From the NCBI RefSeq assembly GCF_019739195.1, contig NZ_JAHHDS010000003.1, positions 1,736,001-1,800,000 of the forward strand: a stretch of 64,000 nucleotides of DNA. The letters are read 5' to 3'. The translations under genes and the position numbers were made by a program. The notes under the pieces are model-generated. The model searched no databases. It was not told the origin of the DNA and saw nothing but the letters and a program-made list of their open reading frames with translations. How positions within the stretch are numbered: position 1 is the first letter of the stretch; each line of letters opens with the position of its first letter. The stretch is from Microcella sp. GTDB taxonomy: Bacteria > Actinomycetota > Actinomycetes > Actinomycetales > Microbacteriaceae. Below are positions 24,339 through 33,028 of the stretch, piece by piece.

Positions 24339-25054
24339 GCGCCATCTTGACCACGAAGGGGCTCACGGTTCGCTATGGCGGCAATGTTGCGCTGCAGCCA
24401 CTCGACCTTGAGATACCTGAAGCAAGTCTGATTACCGTGGTGGGATCGAATGGGGCCGGCAAGTCGACCCTCCTCAGCGCGATAGCAGGATGGTCGCGAG
24501 GCAAGGCGATCCAGACCGGTGACGTATTCCTGCGCGAGGAAGACATCAGCAAGAGGTCGACGGTGTATCGCGCTAACGCAGGCGTGACACTGGTGCCTGA
24601 GTCGCATTCGATCTTCTATTCGCTCACTGTGGAGGAGAACCTCACACTTCATCGTGAGAGCCATCGCGAAGGGCAACGTAGCCTCGAAGAAATCTACGAG
24701 CTCCTTCCTCGGCTTGCGGAACGGAAGAAGCAGCAGGCGGGTTCGTTGTCCGGAGGGCAGCGGCAGATGCTCGCAATCGGACGTGCGCTCATCGCCAACC
24801 CGACTCTGCTCATGCTTGACGAGCCCTCGATCGGCCTGGCCCCTCAGGTCATCGTCGAGATTCTGCAGTTCGTACGCAACCTCGTCGACTCCGGCATGAG
24901 TGTCCTTCTGTCTGAACAGAACGTCACTGCGGTGCTCGGTGTCTCGGACGAGTTGATCCTCTTGGAGCGCGGTTCGGTGCTTACGAGAGGGACTCCGGAC
25001 GAACTCAAGGACGACCCACGCCTCATCGACGCCTATCTCGGGACCGAATCATGA
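24335..25054 (+). CDS. ABC transporter ATP-binding protein (LivF type)
   Basis: The 239-residue protein has Walker A GSNGAGKST, VPESHSIFYSLTVEENL, the signature SLSGGQRQMLAIGRAL and Walker B MLDEPSIGLAP, the usual LivF pattern. It forms the ATPase pair with the LivG-type protein and energises import of the growth substrate. It overlaps both neighbours by four bases, so subunit ratios are probably set by coupling. Confidence 0.93.
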   Translation: MSAILTTKGLTVRYGGNVALQPLDLEIPEASLITVVGSNGAGKSTLLSAIAGWSRGKAIQTGDVFLREEDISKRSTVYRANAGVTLVPESHSIFYSLTVEENLTLHRESHREGQRSLEEIYELLPRLAERKKQQAGSLSGGQRQMLAIGRALIANPTLLMLDEPSIGLAPQVIVEILQFVRNLVDSGMSVLLSEQNVTAVLGVSDELILLERGSVLTRGTPDELKDDPRLIDAYLGTES

Positions 25055-25905
25055 TCACTATCGCTCAAATCATCAACGGAGTCGTGATTGGCTCGGGGTA
25101 TGCGCTGCTCGCGCTCGGCTGGACACTGCTGCTCGGTGCCGCACGGGTGGTCAACTTTGCGCACGGGCAGTTCTACATGATTGGCGCGTTCGTCACCTGG
25201 TGGTTCATGACCATGACCGGTGCTCCGTATCTCGTGAGTCTCGTAGTCGCCCTCGTGGTTGCGGGTCTCGTGGGAATGCTCATGCAGCGGGTGATTCTCG
25301 GGATGACGATCGAGCACGACCTCGTGCGGATCATGATCGTCACGCTCGGATTCAGCTATGTGCTCTCCTCGCTCGCGACACTGATTTTTGGCGGAAACGC
25401 GCAGAGGGTCATATCGCCGTTCCAAGAGATCTATGTCGACGTTGCGGGTGTGCGCCTCAGCGTTCAGGACATCATCGTCGTCGTGCTGGCGCTCGTGCTC
25501 TTCACCGTGACCTATTTCGTAGTGCAAGGTACAAGGCTCGGGCGCGTGATTCGGGCGGTGGCGGAAGACCCGAAGTTGGCCGAGCTGGGCGGTTTGCGCC
25601 CAGCTCAGGTATACATCACGGTGTTCGCTTTCTCCACGGTTCTGGCTGCCCTCGCGGGGGCTCTCTTGACCGCTCGCAGCCCAGTGTTCACCACCGTCGG
25701 AGGTGAACAGGTCTTGCTGACCTTCGTCATCGTCGTGCTCGGCGGTGTTGGCCGCATTTGGGGCAATCTGCTCGCGGCACTCGGGGTCGGTCTCTTCACA
25801 TCGATCTTCGGCGCACTCGTTTCGCCCGCCTACACGACTGGCGTGTTGTTCGCGATCGTATTGCTGCTATTCATCATTCGTCCGCGAGGAGTGCAGGTGC
25901 AATGA
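25051..25905 (+). CDS. Branched-chain-type ABC permease (LivH)
   Basis: The 284-residue membrane protein has about eight hydrophobic segments and the LivH features GSGYALLALGWTLLLGAARVVNFAHGQFYMIGAF near the N-terminus and RAVAEDPKLAELGG in the cytoplasmic loop that contacts the ATPases. With LivM it forms the channel for a carboxylate or amino acid. It is inside the MaoC-LivM operon, so transport and breakdown are switched on together. Confidence 0.92.
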   Translation: MITIAQIINGVVIGSGYALLALGWTLLLGAARVVNFAHGQFYMIGAFVTWWFMTMTGAPYLVSLVVALVVAGLVGMLMQRVILGMTIEHDLVRIMIVTLGFSYVLSSLATLIFGGNAQRVISPFQEIYVDVAGVRLSVQDIIVVVLALVLFTVTYFVVQGTRLGRVIRAVAEDPKLAELGGLRPAQVYITVFAFSTVLAALAGALLTARSPVFTTVGGEQVLLTFVIVVLGGVGRIWGNLLAALGVGLFTSIFGALVSPAYTTGVLFAIVLLLFIIRPRGVQVQ

Positions 25906-26951
25906 CCATGAACAAGCAAACAGGCGCCCCCCCGTCGCAGTTCTCAATTCCGGGGATCCGTCCATACTCGACTCGCGAGCGCGTCATCAGGTGGGCGGGA
26001 GTGCCCGCGGTGATCGTCGCCTTCTTCTTTCTGCCTGTGGCGCTGGGAGGGGGCATTCGGATCTATGACACGCTCGTCGTGATCGCGATCTTCGCGCTGA
26101 TGGTCTACGGGGTCGACATGCTGTTGTCGTACCTCGGAGACATCAGTCTTGGTCATACCGCATTTTGGGCGGCTGGTGCCTACGTGACCGCGGCGAGCGC
26201 AACTCGGTTCGGCTGGAACAGCTGGATGACGCTAGTAGCGTCGATCGTGCTCTGCCTCGCACTCGCAGCAGTGCTGGGAGGGGCGGTCTACAAGTCCCGA
26301 GCCTTCATCTTCACGCTGTCGACCTACGCGGCCGCGGTAGTGCTGAGCAACATCGCGCACAACTGGGAGTTCGTGGGCGGCTCCGACGGTGTTGTGGGCG
26401 TGCCATTTCTCGACCTCAGCATCGGACCGATCCAAATCGCGACTAACTCGGTTCAAGACATGTGGCCGGTCGTCTATGTGGTGCTGGTGCTGGTGATTCT
26501 CGGCATCTCGAGATTCCGCCATTCGAAGCTCGCACGTACCTCCTTGATGGCCTACATGAACCCTGACTTGGCGACCACCATGGGAGTCAACGTGTCGCGG
26601 GCCCGATTCCTGCTTCTCGTGATTTCCTCGGTTCCCCCCGCACTTGCCGGGTGGCTGTACGCCTACTACCGAAGCTATGTGAGTCCCGATCTCTTCGAGA
26701 TGTACTTTCTCATCATCATGCTCACGGCCGCCGCGATCGTCGGACGCCGAGTGCTGCTCGGCCCAGTCATTGGCGTCGCTTTGATCATCACCCAGCAGAA
26801 CCTATTCAGTCTGGGCGGAAGCGTCGACAAGCTCATTCTTGGACTCGTACTCGTCGTCGTACTCACAGTGTGGCCTTCGGGCCTGTTGGGGCTGTGGCAC
26901 CTGTTGCGCGACACCGGAAAGCGACTCTTGGCTCGGCGCCACCGGGTGTAA
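25902..26951 (+). CDS. Branched-chain-type ABC permease (LivM)
   Basis: The 349-residue membrane protein starts with about 30 hydrophilic residues, then has multiple hydrophobic helices, the LivM motif YLGDISLGHTAFWAAGAYVTA and the loop NPDLATTMGVNVSRARF. It pairs with the LivH protein. The ATG at 25902 overlaps the LivH stop (ATGA). It is the last gene of the nine-gene operon and its stop abuts that of the convergent MarR gene with no spacer. Confidence 0.91.
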   Translation: MTMNKQTGAPPSQFSIPGIRPYSTRERVIRWAGVPAVIVAFFFLPVALGGGIRIYDTLVVIAIFALMVYGVDMLLSYLGDISLGHTAFWAAGAYVTAASATRFGWNSWMTLVASIVLCLALAAVLGGAVYKSRAFIFTLSTYAAAVVLSNIAHNWEFVGGSDGVVGVPFLDLSIGPIQIATNSVQDMWPVVYVVLVLVILGISRFRHSKLARTSLMAYMNPDLATTMGVNVSRARFLLLVISSVPPALAGWLYAYYRSYVSPDLFEMYFLIIMLTAAAIVGRRVLLGPVIGVALIITQQNLFSLGGSVDKLILGLVLVVVLTVWPSGLLGLWHLLRDTGKRLLARRHRV

Positions 26952-27482
26952 TCAACTGCTGGGGGCGCTGAGCCTCTTCTGACTTCGCCGTTGCGCGGAG
27001 GAGTCGAGCACTGACATGAGTCCTCTCATCGAGGAGTGGAGGTCACGTCTGTCTTCGACGCTGAGGGAGTTGAGGATCGACGAGCACGTGTCTACGATCC
27101 GATCGAAGGCGGGTTCGAAGAGTCTGAGACCATTCGCAGACAGGGATACCAGTTGAACTCGTCCGTCTTCGTGATGGGCGCGGCGCGCGATCAGCCCACG
27201 GCGCTCGAGTGTCGACAAACGGGCGGTGACTGCCCCCGGCGTAATGATGAGCGATCGGGTGAGTTCCGTCGGGCGAGTTTCGTACGGCGCGCCCAAGCGG
27301 ACAAGCGCCGAGAGCACCTCAAACTCCGACATATTGAGGTCGCACTCCTCGAGGACTTGCGAAAGCGCCTTCTCGAAGAGATGCGCTGAACGCTTCAGGC
27401 GCCCCCATGCTTCAATAGGTTCGACATCAAGTCCCGGGCGCTCCGCGATCCACTGCGCACTGAAAAGGTCCACTGCATCCAT
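26952..27482 (-). CDS. MarR family transcriptional regulator, probable island repressor
   Basis: The 176-residue protein has the MarR winged helix: MSEFEVLSALVRLGAPYETRPTELTRSLIITPGAVTARLSTLERRGLIARRAHHEDGRVQLVSLSANG, flanked by dimerisation helices. MarR proteins of degradation clusters usually repress until an acyl-CoA or aromatic ligand binds. TAATGT (27489-27494) ends exactly six bases before the ATG, so the mRNA is probably leaderless, and an operator-like sequence overlaps the start codon. The same motif stands at many operon heads of the island, so this protein is the best candidate for their common repressor. Confidence 0.88.
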   Translation of the reverse strand: MDAVDLFSAQWIAERPGLDVEPIEAWGRLKRSAHLFEKALSQVLEECDLNMSEFEVLSALVRLGAPYETRPTELTRSLIITPGAVTARLSTLERRGLIARRAHHEDGRVQLVSLSANGLRLFEPAFDRIVDTCSSILNSLSVEDRRDLHSSMRGLMSVLDSSAQRRSQKRLSAPSS

Positions 27483-27494
27483 ATTGAAACATTA
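27477..27494 (-). promoter_or_regulatory. Leaderless MarR promoter with overlapping operator
   Basis: On the minus strand TAATGT is followed by TTCAAT and then the ATG. The plus-strand sequence ATCCATATTGAA (27477-27488) matches the island consensus TTCAATATTGAA at 10 of 12 positions and spans the start codon and the initiation point. Binding here would shut off the regulator's own gene. Confidence 0.6.
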
Positions 27495-27521
27495 GCCTGG
27501 AATCTCGCCCGACATGCCAGG

Positions 27522-27542
27522 AAGCCCTCAGCTTTTGGGCTT
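27522..27542 (-). terminator. Weak hairpin downstream of etfA
   Basis: AAGCCC (27522-27527) and GGGCTT (27537-27542) form a six-base stem with a nine-base loop, 47 bases after the etfA stop on the minus strand. There is no clear T-run, so termination is only possible. Confidence 0.3.
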
Positions 27543-27551
27543 GAGCTTGTA

Positions 27552-27565
27552 TTTCACATGTGAAA
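27552..27565. promoter_or_regulatory. Perfect palindrome upstream of marR
   Basis: TTTCACATGTGAAA is a perfect 14-base palindrome lying 70 bases upstream of the MarR start and 24 bases downstream of the etfA stop. It shares the outer TTTCA/TGAAA arms with the island operator but has CATG in the centre. It may be a second site for the MarR protein or a site for another dimeric regulator. Confidence 0.5.
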
Positions 27566-27588
27566 GACATTCCATTTGGCGAGCATCC

Positions 27589-28548
27589 TCAGCGCCGATT
27601 GATGGCCTCGATCAGTTGGGGCACCACCGTGAACACATCGCCGACGACACTGAGGTCTGCGATGTCGAAAATTGGCGCATTCTCATCTTTGTTGATGGCG
27701 ATGATTGTCTTGGCCGTCTGCATGCCCGCCAGGTGCTGAATGGCACCGGAGATACCTAGGGCGACATAGAGCTGTGGTGACACGATGGTGCCGGTTTGGC
27801 CGACCTGATACGACTGAGGAACGAAGCCGGCATCGACCGCGGCTCGTGACGCGCCCACCGCCGCTCCGAGAGAATTAGCGAGTTCCTCAACAAGAGCAAA
27901 ATTCTCGGCAGAGCCGATGCCACGGCCACCCGCCACCACCCGCGGCGCGCTGCGCAGGTCGGGGCGATTCGTGGTGGAGGGCAACTCGGAAACACCGTCG
28001 ATCACGCCAGCTGGCGACTGTTCGGTGACAGCCATTCGAACAACTTCTGCAGACGTGGCTGGTGCCTCTGAGTCAATGCTACCGATCCGCACGGTGGCGA
28101 CTACCAGGCCGCCCTCGACCGTCGATTCGACGTCGAACGCACCGCCGAACACCGAGTGAGCAAGCCTGATCCGCTCACCGCCCTGCACGCCGACCACATC
28201 CACAGCCAGCGCGCCACCCGTCCGCACCGCCAGGCGCGCCGCCGCTTCGCGACCATCCGTCGAGTTCGGCGCGAAGACGGCTGCCGGTGAGTAGCGCTCA
28301 GTGGCAGCGGCGAGGGCTGCGAGTGCTGGGGTTGTAACGGTGGATAGAGCACTGTCTATCTCTGCTATGAACACCACTCGAGCGCCGAGGCTGCCGAGCT
28401 CGTCGGCCAGCTCGTCACCGGCACCCGGCCGCAAGGCGATCACCGCGACGGGATCCCCTACGGCTGCGGCGGCTCTGAGCGTGGTCGAGGCCGAGGGGGC
28501 GATCGCCCCGGACGGCAGGGTCTCAATGAGAGCGAGGGCGTGAGCCAT
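27589..28548 (-). CDS. etfA: Electron transfer flavoprotein alpha subunit
   Basis: The 319-residue protein shows the ETF-alpha pattern, with the FAD-binding C-terminal domain RSAPRVVAGGRGIGSAENFALVEELANSLGAAVGASRAAVDAGFVPQSYQVGQTG and QLYVALGISGAIQHLAGMQTAKTIIAINKDENAPIFDIADL. With EtfB it takes electrons from the acyl-CoA dehydrogenases of the cluster and passes them to an ETF:quinone oxidoreductase, which is not in the window. It follows etfB by 17 bases. Confidence 0.94.
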   Translation of the reverse strand: MAHALALIETLPSGAIAPSASTTLRAAAAVGDPVAVIALRPGAGDELADELGSLGARVVFIAEIDSALSTVTTPALAALAAATERYSPAAVFAPNSTDGREAAARLAVRTGGALAVDVVGVQGGERIRLAHSVFGGAFDVESTVEGGLVVATVRIGSIDSEAPATSAEVVRMAVTEQSPAGVIDGVSELPSTTNRPDLRSAPRVVAGGRGIGSAENFALVEELANSLGAAVGASRAAVDAGFVPQSYQVGQTGTIVSPQLYVALGISGAIQHLAGMQTAKTIIAINKDENAPIFDIADLSVVGDVFTVVPQLIEAINRR

Positions 28549-28565
28549 GTGACAAACCTCCAGCG

Positions 28566-29336
28566 TCAGATCAGCTTGGTTTCGACGAGGAAATCCGCAA
28601 TCTGCTGACCGGCGGTGCCATCGTCTACGATCTTGCGGCCAGAGTCGCGTGCTGGCCGCTCTGCCGTATTCAGAATCACCGAGACGGCCCGAGCGGTCTC
28701 GTTCAGGCCGAGGTCGGCGAGGTGTCGAACTTCGAGAGGCTTCTTCTTGGCTTGCATGATTCCCCGGAAGCTTGGGAACCGAGCCTCCGGTGCTCGCTCA
28801 GTGACGGAGATCACAGCGGGGAGGGCGGCGTGCACGTCAGCCGTTCCGTACTCCGTCGCCCGTTCCCCACGAACCTCGAGGTCAGAGAGTTCGGCAACAT
28901 TCAGGTACCCAAGACCGGCGACCCCCAGCCGCTCCGCGAGCATTGCCGGAATGACACCGCCGCGCCCGTCTGTTGATTCGTTACCAGCGATGACGAGATC
29001 GAAACCTTCTCGCTTGATCGCGGTGGCCAGCACCAATGAGGTCCAGCTGAGGTCTGAGCCAGCCAGGGCATCATCCAGGATGTGCACGGCGCGGTCGGCG
29101 CCCATGGCCAGACCCTTGCGCAGGACATCAGCAGCTTGTCGAGGTCCCATCGTCATGACGGTGATCTCTGCGGCGTTCTTGGCATCGCGGTATGCCAGCG
29201 CCAACTCGAGCGCGCGCTCGCCCGACTCATCGATGACTGCCTCACTGGCGGCACGATCGAGCCATCCCGTCTCGAGGTCGAGTCGGCGTTCGCCCCAGGT
29301 GTCGGGTACCTGTTTGAGAAGGACGACGATCTTCAC
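28566..29336 (-). CDS. etfB: Electron transfer flavoprotein beta subunit
   Basis: The 256-residue protein starts MKIVVLLKQVPDTW and has the ETF-beta signature region (VIAGNESTDGRGGVIPAMLAERLGVAGLGYLNV, VTERAPEARFPSFRGIMQAKKKPLEV). It forms the heterodimer with EtfA and receives electrons from the island's several acyl-CoA dehydrogenases. The GTG start has AAGGGG seven bases upstream. Its promoter carries a MarR-type operator, so this ETF is likely dedicated to the island and not the housekeeping copy. Confidence 0.94.
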   Translation of the reverse strand: MKIVVLLKQVPDTWGERRLDLETGWLDRAASEAVIDESGERALELALAYRDAKNAAEITVMTMGPRQAADVLRKGLAMGADRAVHILDDALAGSDLSWTSLVLATAIKREGFDLVIAGNESTDGRGGVIPAMLAERLGVAGLGYLNVAELSDLEVRGERATEYGTADVHAALPAVISVTERAPEARFPSFRGIMQAKKKPLEVRHLADLGLNETARAVSVILNTAERPARDSGRKIVDDGTAGQQIADFLVETKLI

Positions 29337-29362
29337 GGATTCACCCCTTTGCAGCTAAGTAT

Positions 29363-29397
29363 TTCAATACTGTAACAACTCCTGATGATGATGACAA
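29363..29397 (-). promoter_or_regulatory. etfBA promoter with MarR-type operator
   Basis: On the minus strand TTGTCA (29397-29392) is 17 bases from TACAGT (29374-29369). The plus-strand sequence TTCAATACTGTA (29363-29374) matches the island consensus at 10 of 12 positions and overlaps the -10 box and the start of transcription, a repressor-type position. Confidence 0.6.
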
Positions 29398-29422
29398 GTT
29401 CAATTCTACAGAGAGGAGACGC

Positions 29423-29451
29423 TAGGCTAGGACAGAAGATTCAACAGTAAA
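29423..29451 (+). promoter_or_regulatory. Possible promoter and operator of crotonase-synthetase operon
   Basis: A TAGGCT -10-like box (29423-29428) is followed by TTCAACAGTAAA (29440-29451), which matches the island consensus at 9 of 12 positions. No good -35 box was found. The site lies just before the GTG start at 29464. Confidence 0.35.
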
Positions 29452-29463
29452 GGAAAATGTATC

Positions 29464-30264
29464 GTGTCCGAGTATCGCGCCATCTCGATCGCACGCACTG
29501 GCGGGGTTGCCACGGTGAGAATGAAGCCGCTCCGCGTATCAATGAATCTCGTGCCATACGCCGAAATCCACCACGAGATGGGCAGAGCGCTCTCGGAGTT
29601 GCGACTCGATGACGACATTCGCATCGTCGTGCTGACCGGAGAAGAGGACGGCGAGTTTCTTGTTCCTCCTCCCACCGACAACTATCGGAGCGGATCACAG
29701 AACGGCCGACTCGGAAGCCCGAGAGGCGAGTGGGAGCGCTTTACTGGCATCATCCGTGCCCACCAGGCCGTCGCCGAGATGGAGAAAGTTGTCATCTCAA
29801 AGGTCAACGGCGATGCGATGGGATTCGGCCAGAGCCTCATGTTCAACTCCGACCTCGTGGTTGCTCGCGAGGACGCGAAGATCTGTGACATGCACCTCGC
29901 GCTCGGGGAAACGATGCCCACCCACGGGAACGAGCCGGTGGGGCCGCACTACAGTCTCGTACCGGGCGATGGCGCGCTCTCTTTCGTTTCTCAGTTCATG
30001 TCGCCGCCGAAGGTGAAGGAGTACTTCTTCTTGTCTGAGGAGTACACAGGTGCCGAGCTCGCGGCGACAGGCATGATCAACACCGCCGTGCCACTCGCAG
30101 AGCTGGATGCCGCCGTCGATGACCTCATCGCGCGTCTACTCAGGCGATCAGCCGACGTCCTTGCGTTCACGAAGCGTGTCTTGAACCGGCGCGTCGTGAC
30201 CGACATGAACGCAACTCTCGACCCCGCTGTCGCGTACCAGCTCTTCGACTTCCGCCGGCAATGA
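29464..30264 (+). CDS. Crotonase-fold protein lacking both hydratase glutamates
   Basis: The 266-residue protein has the crotonase core (IVVLTGEEDGEFLVPPPTDNY, KVNGDAMGFGQSLMFNSDLVVA). The catalytic glutamate positions are Ser124 and His144 (CDMHLALGETMPTHG), and the usual GGGT loop is replaced by a longer GNEPVGPHY segment. It is probably not an ordinary enoyl-CoA hydratase. The GTG at 29464 follows AGGA by nine bases, while a nearby ATG is out of frame. The gene overlaps the ADP-forming synthetase gene, so the two act in one pathway. The reaction is unknown. Confidence 0.78.
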   Translation: MSEYRAISIARTGGVATVRMKPLRVSMNLVPYAEIHHEMGRALSELRLDDDIRIVVLTGEEDGEFLVPPPTDNYRSGSQNGRLGSPRGEWERFTGIIRAHQAVAEMEKVVISKVNGDAMGFGQSLMFNSDLVVAREDAKICDMHLALGETMPTHGNEPVGPHYSLVPGDGALSFVSQFMSPPKVKEYFFLSEEYTGAELAATGMINTAVPLAELDAAVDDLIARLLRRSADVLAFTKRVLNRRVVTDMNATLDPAVAYQLFDFRRQ

Positions 30265-32246
30265 CCATTCCTGAGCGCCCGGCGCAGCGACAGGGGCTCG
30301 CGGCGCTGCGCTCGCCGTCTGCTGTCACCATCGTCGGCGCATCCCCCGAGTCCTTCTTCGCCGATGCGCTACTGACCAACCTGACTTCTGGCGCATTTCG
30401 GTTCGGTAAGCCCATTCATCTAGTAAGCCATTCGCGAACTGAGGTGAGGGGTCGACCCACGGCGCGTTCCCTCGATCTCGTCGATGAACCAGGAATGGTC
30501 TACATGGCGATTCCGGCGCGTCATTGCGTGCCGGTTCTCGAAAGCACGCGGGCGCCCATCGAAGCAGTGGTCGTCATCAGTTCGGACTTCTCGCCCGACG
30601 AAGAAGAGGCTCTTCGTGCTTGGTCCACGAGCACAGAGGTGCCAGTTCTCGGCCCGAACTGCATGGGACTGATGTCGCTCGAGGACGGGTTTTTCGGGTA
30701 CGCCGGTCCGCTGCCCTCTGTCTCACGTGGACCGGTGGGGTTGGTCATGCAAAGCGGCGGCATGCTGTCCGGTGTGGTTGCCGCTCTGGCGGCACGCGAC
30801 ATCGGTGTGTCGACCGCGGTGTCGTACGGCAACGGGGCTGTGCTCGGGTATCCGGACTTGGTCGCAGGGCTTCTCGAGGACAGCCGAATCGAGACGGTGC
30901 TCTTGTATGCCGAGTCGATCGCAGATGTCCGGCTGCTCCGCGTCGCCGGTTCCGACGCGGCGTCGCGGGGCAAGAACTTGGTGTTGGTTCAGGGCGGTCA
31001 ATCAGAAGCAGGTTCTTCTGCCGCGGCTTCGCACACCGGATCGCTCGCGACACCTGCACGCATCGTGGAGGGCGTTGCACGACAGGCTGGCATCTTGGCT
31101 TGTCGAGACCTTGAGGAAGCGGTGTGGGCGATAGAAGCGCTGACGACGCCAGGTCTCCCTATTCCCCAGCCTGGGGGCGTCGCTGTCTTGACGACTTCGG
31201 GCGGCGGAGCCGTCGCGATGGCAGATGCCGCCCAACGGGGCGGGCTCGCGCTCGAAACTCCCTCGAAGGCAACAGAAACCGCCGTTCCTCATGCCGGGAA
31301 TCCCCACGACCTCGGTGCGGCGGTGATGAACGACGCCGCCGCCTTCGCGGACATCGTGACGTCTTATGCGACGGACAGCTGCTACTCAGTGCTTGTTCAT
31401 GTCGCGGGAGTGGGGCTCCCTCGTGCCGAGCTGCCGCAGCACACCGCGGTCGCGCGTTCATTCGTCGACATCGCTCAGGGCCACGGTCGCGCAGTCGTCC
31501 TGTCCGCGATCGTAGGGGCTCCGCCAATCGAACGGTGGGACGGTGTTGTCACGGCGACCAGTGCGCGTGAAGGTGTCGCGAAAGCTCGTGCGCTTGCGGC
31601 ACGGTTCAGGCGCACGTCCCCCGCGCTCAGTCCGGATCACACTGATCTGCAACGTGGGCCTGTGCGGCTCATCACCGGGGCCGAGTCGCGTGCTGTTCTT
31701 GAGGGCGTCCGAGTCGAATGGCCTCGTTCGATGGACGTGGAGACGGACATCGACGCTCTGGTGATGGAGATCGGTCTTCCGTTGGTACTGAAGGCGGAGT
31801 CCCTCGCGCACCGAGCCGCCGCCGGAGGTGTGATCCGCGACATCAACAGTCGCGCCGAGCTCGATGCAGCCTTGGCATTCCTGCACAGCCGGTTTCCCGG
31901 CGCACCAGTGAGCGCGCATGAACAGATCGAGCACGAAACCGAGCTGATCGTCGGATTCGTGCGCAGTCGCGAGCATGGTCCGCTTGTGTCGTTCGGTATC
32001 GGGGGAACCCACGTCGGCGATGCGGTGGACTTCGCCAGCGCGCCGCTCGGGCCAGAAGACATTCATTCACTGGTCGCCTCACACGTCGTCGGTCCGTCGG
32101 CTCGAGCGGTGCAGGACTTGGTCGCGGACGTCGCTGACCTGTCGTTACGTCGTCCCGATATCGCGACTCTCGATCTGAATCCCGTCTGCATCACGGCAGA
32201 CGGCGAAATCTACGCCCTGGACTCGAAACTAGAGGTGGTCGGATGA
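30261..32246 (+). CDS. Acyl-CoA synthetase, ADP-forming (single-chain alpha-beta)
   Basis: The 661-residue protein joins a CoA-binding domain ([11 protein letters not shown]), two succinyl-CoA-ligase-like domains ([21 protein letters not shown], the phospho-histidine in [10 protein letters not shown] at His258, [17 protein letters not shown]) and a C-terminal ATP-grasp part ([29 protein letters not shown]). Enzymes of this family form an acyl-CoA from an acid, ATP and CoA with release of ADP, or run in reverse to save ATP. It overlaps both neighbours by four bases. The acid is not known; acetate, propionate or an aryl acid are options. Confidence 0.88.
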
Positions 32247-33013
32247 CGATGACAATGACGATGCACGGCGAAAAGGTTCTCGTGACCGGAGCGGGCTCGG
32301 GCATCGGCGCGGGCATCGCGCGTGCCCTCGCAGCAGCTGGGGTGGCGGTGGCAGTAAATGATATCGACGGCCCCAGAGCACAGGCTGTCGCCGCGGAGAT
32401 CGGAGGCTTCGCGGTGCCCGGCGACATTTCCGAGCGCGCGACCGCCGAGATCGTCGTGAATAGGACTGTCGATCACTTCGGCGGACTCACCGGTCTCGTG
32501 AACAACGCGGGCCTTTATCGCACCGCGACGCTCACCGACATGACTCTCGATGAGTGGAAGCTTGCCATGGACGTTAATCTTCTCGCCATGCTGCATTGCG
32601 CGCGCGCCGCCCGGCCTCACTTACGCGGCGGTGGATCGATAGTCAATGTGGCGTCGATTGCAGCCCAATTCCCATTTGCCGGGCTCGGAGCGTACAGCGT
32701 TTCGAAGGCGGGCGTGGTGTCGCTCACCCAGCAACTCGCGAGCGAGTGGGGTCAGATGGGGATTCGAGTCAATGCTGTGTCGCCGGGATTGGTCAGCGGA
32801 ACTGGTATCCGCGGATCCGGGGCCAAGATCGACACGGAAGCCGTTCAAGCTAGACGGCGCAAGGTAGTGCCACTCGGGCGCACGGGCACTGCTGACGACG
32901 TTGCAGGACCTGTGCTCTTTCTGCTGTCCGCACTCGCAGGCTATGTGACCGGGCACGTGCTCGTGGTGGATGGCGGGCTCACCGCTAGCTTTGCCGGGCT
33001 CATCCCGAGCTGA
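32243..33013 (+). CDS. SDR family oxidoreductase (FabG-like)
   Basis: The 256-residue protein is a classical [25 protein letters not shown], the active site [20 protein letters not shown] with serine, tyrosine and lysine, and [12 protein letters not shown] at the end. It would oxidise or reduce a hydroxyl/keto group with NAD(P). Its start is ambiguous because ATGACG repeats occur at the N-terminus (MTMTMTM); the first ATG overlaps the synthetase stop. It is the last gene of a three-gene operon and ends 15 bases before the convergent bioY. Confidence 0.88.
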
Positions 33014-33028
33014 GAAGCGGCGCGTCGG

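Noticed and set aside
27552-27565. Palindrome as a terminator of etfBA
   Set aside because: It is AT-rich with no loop and no T-run, so its RNA stem would be weak; an operator is more likely.
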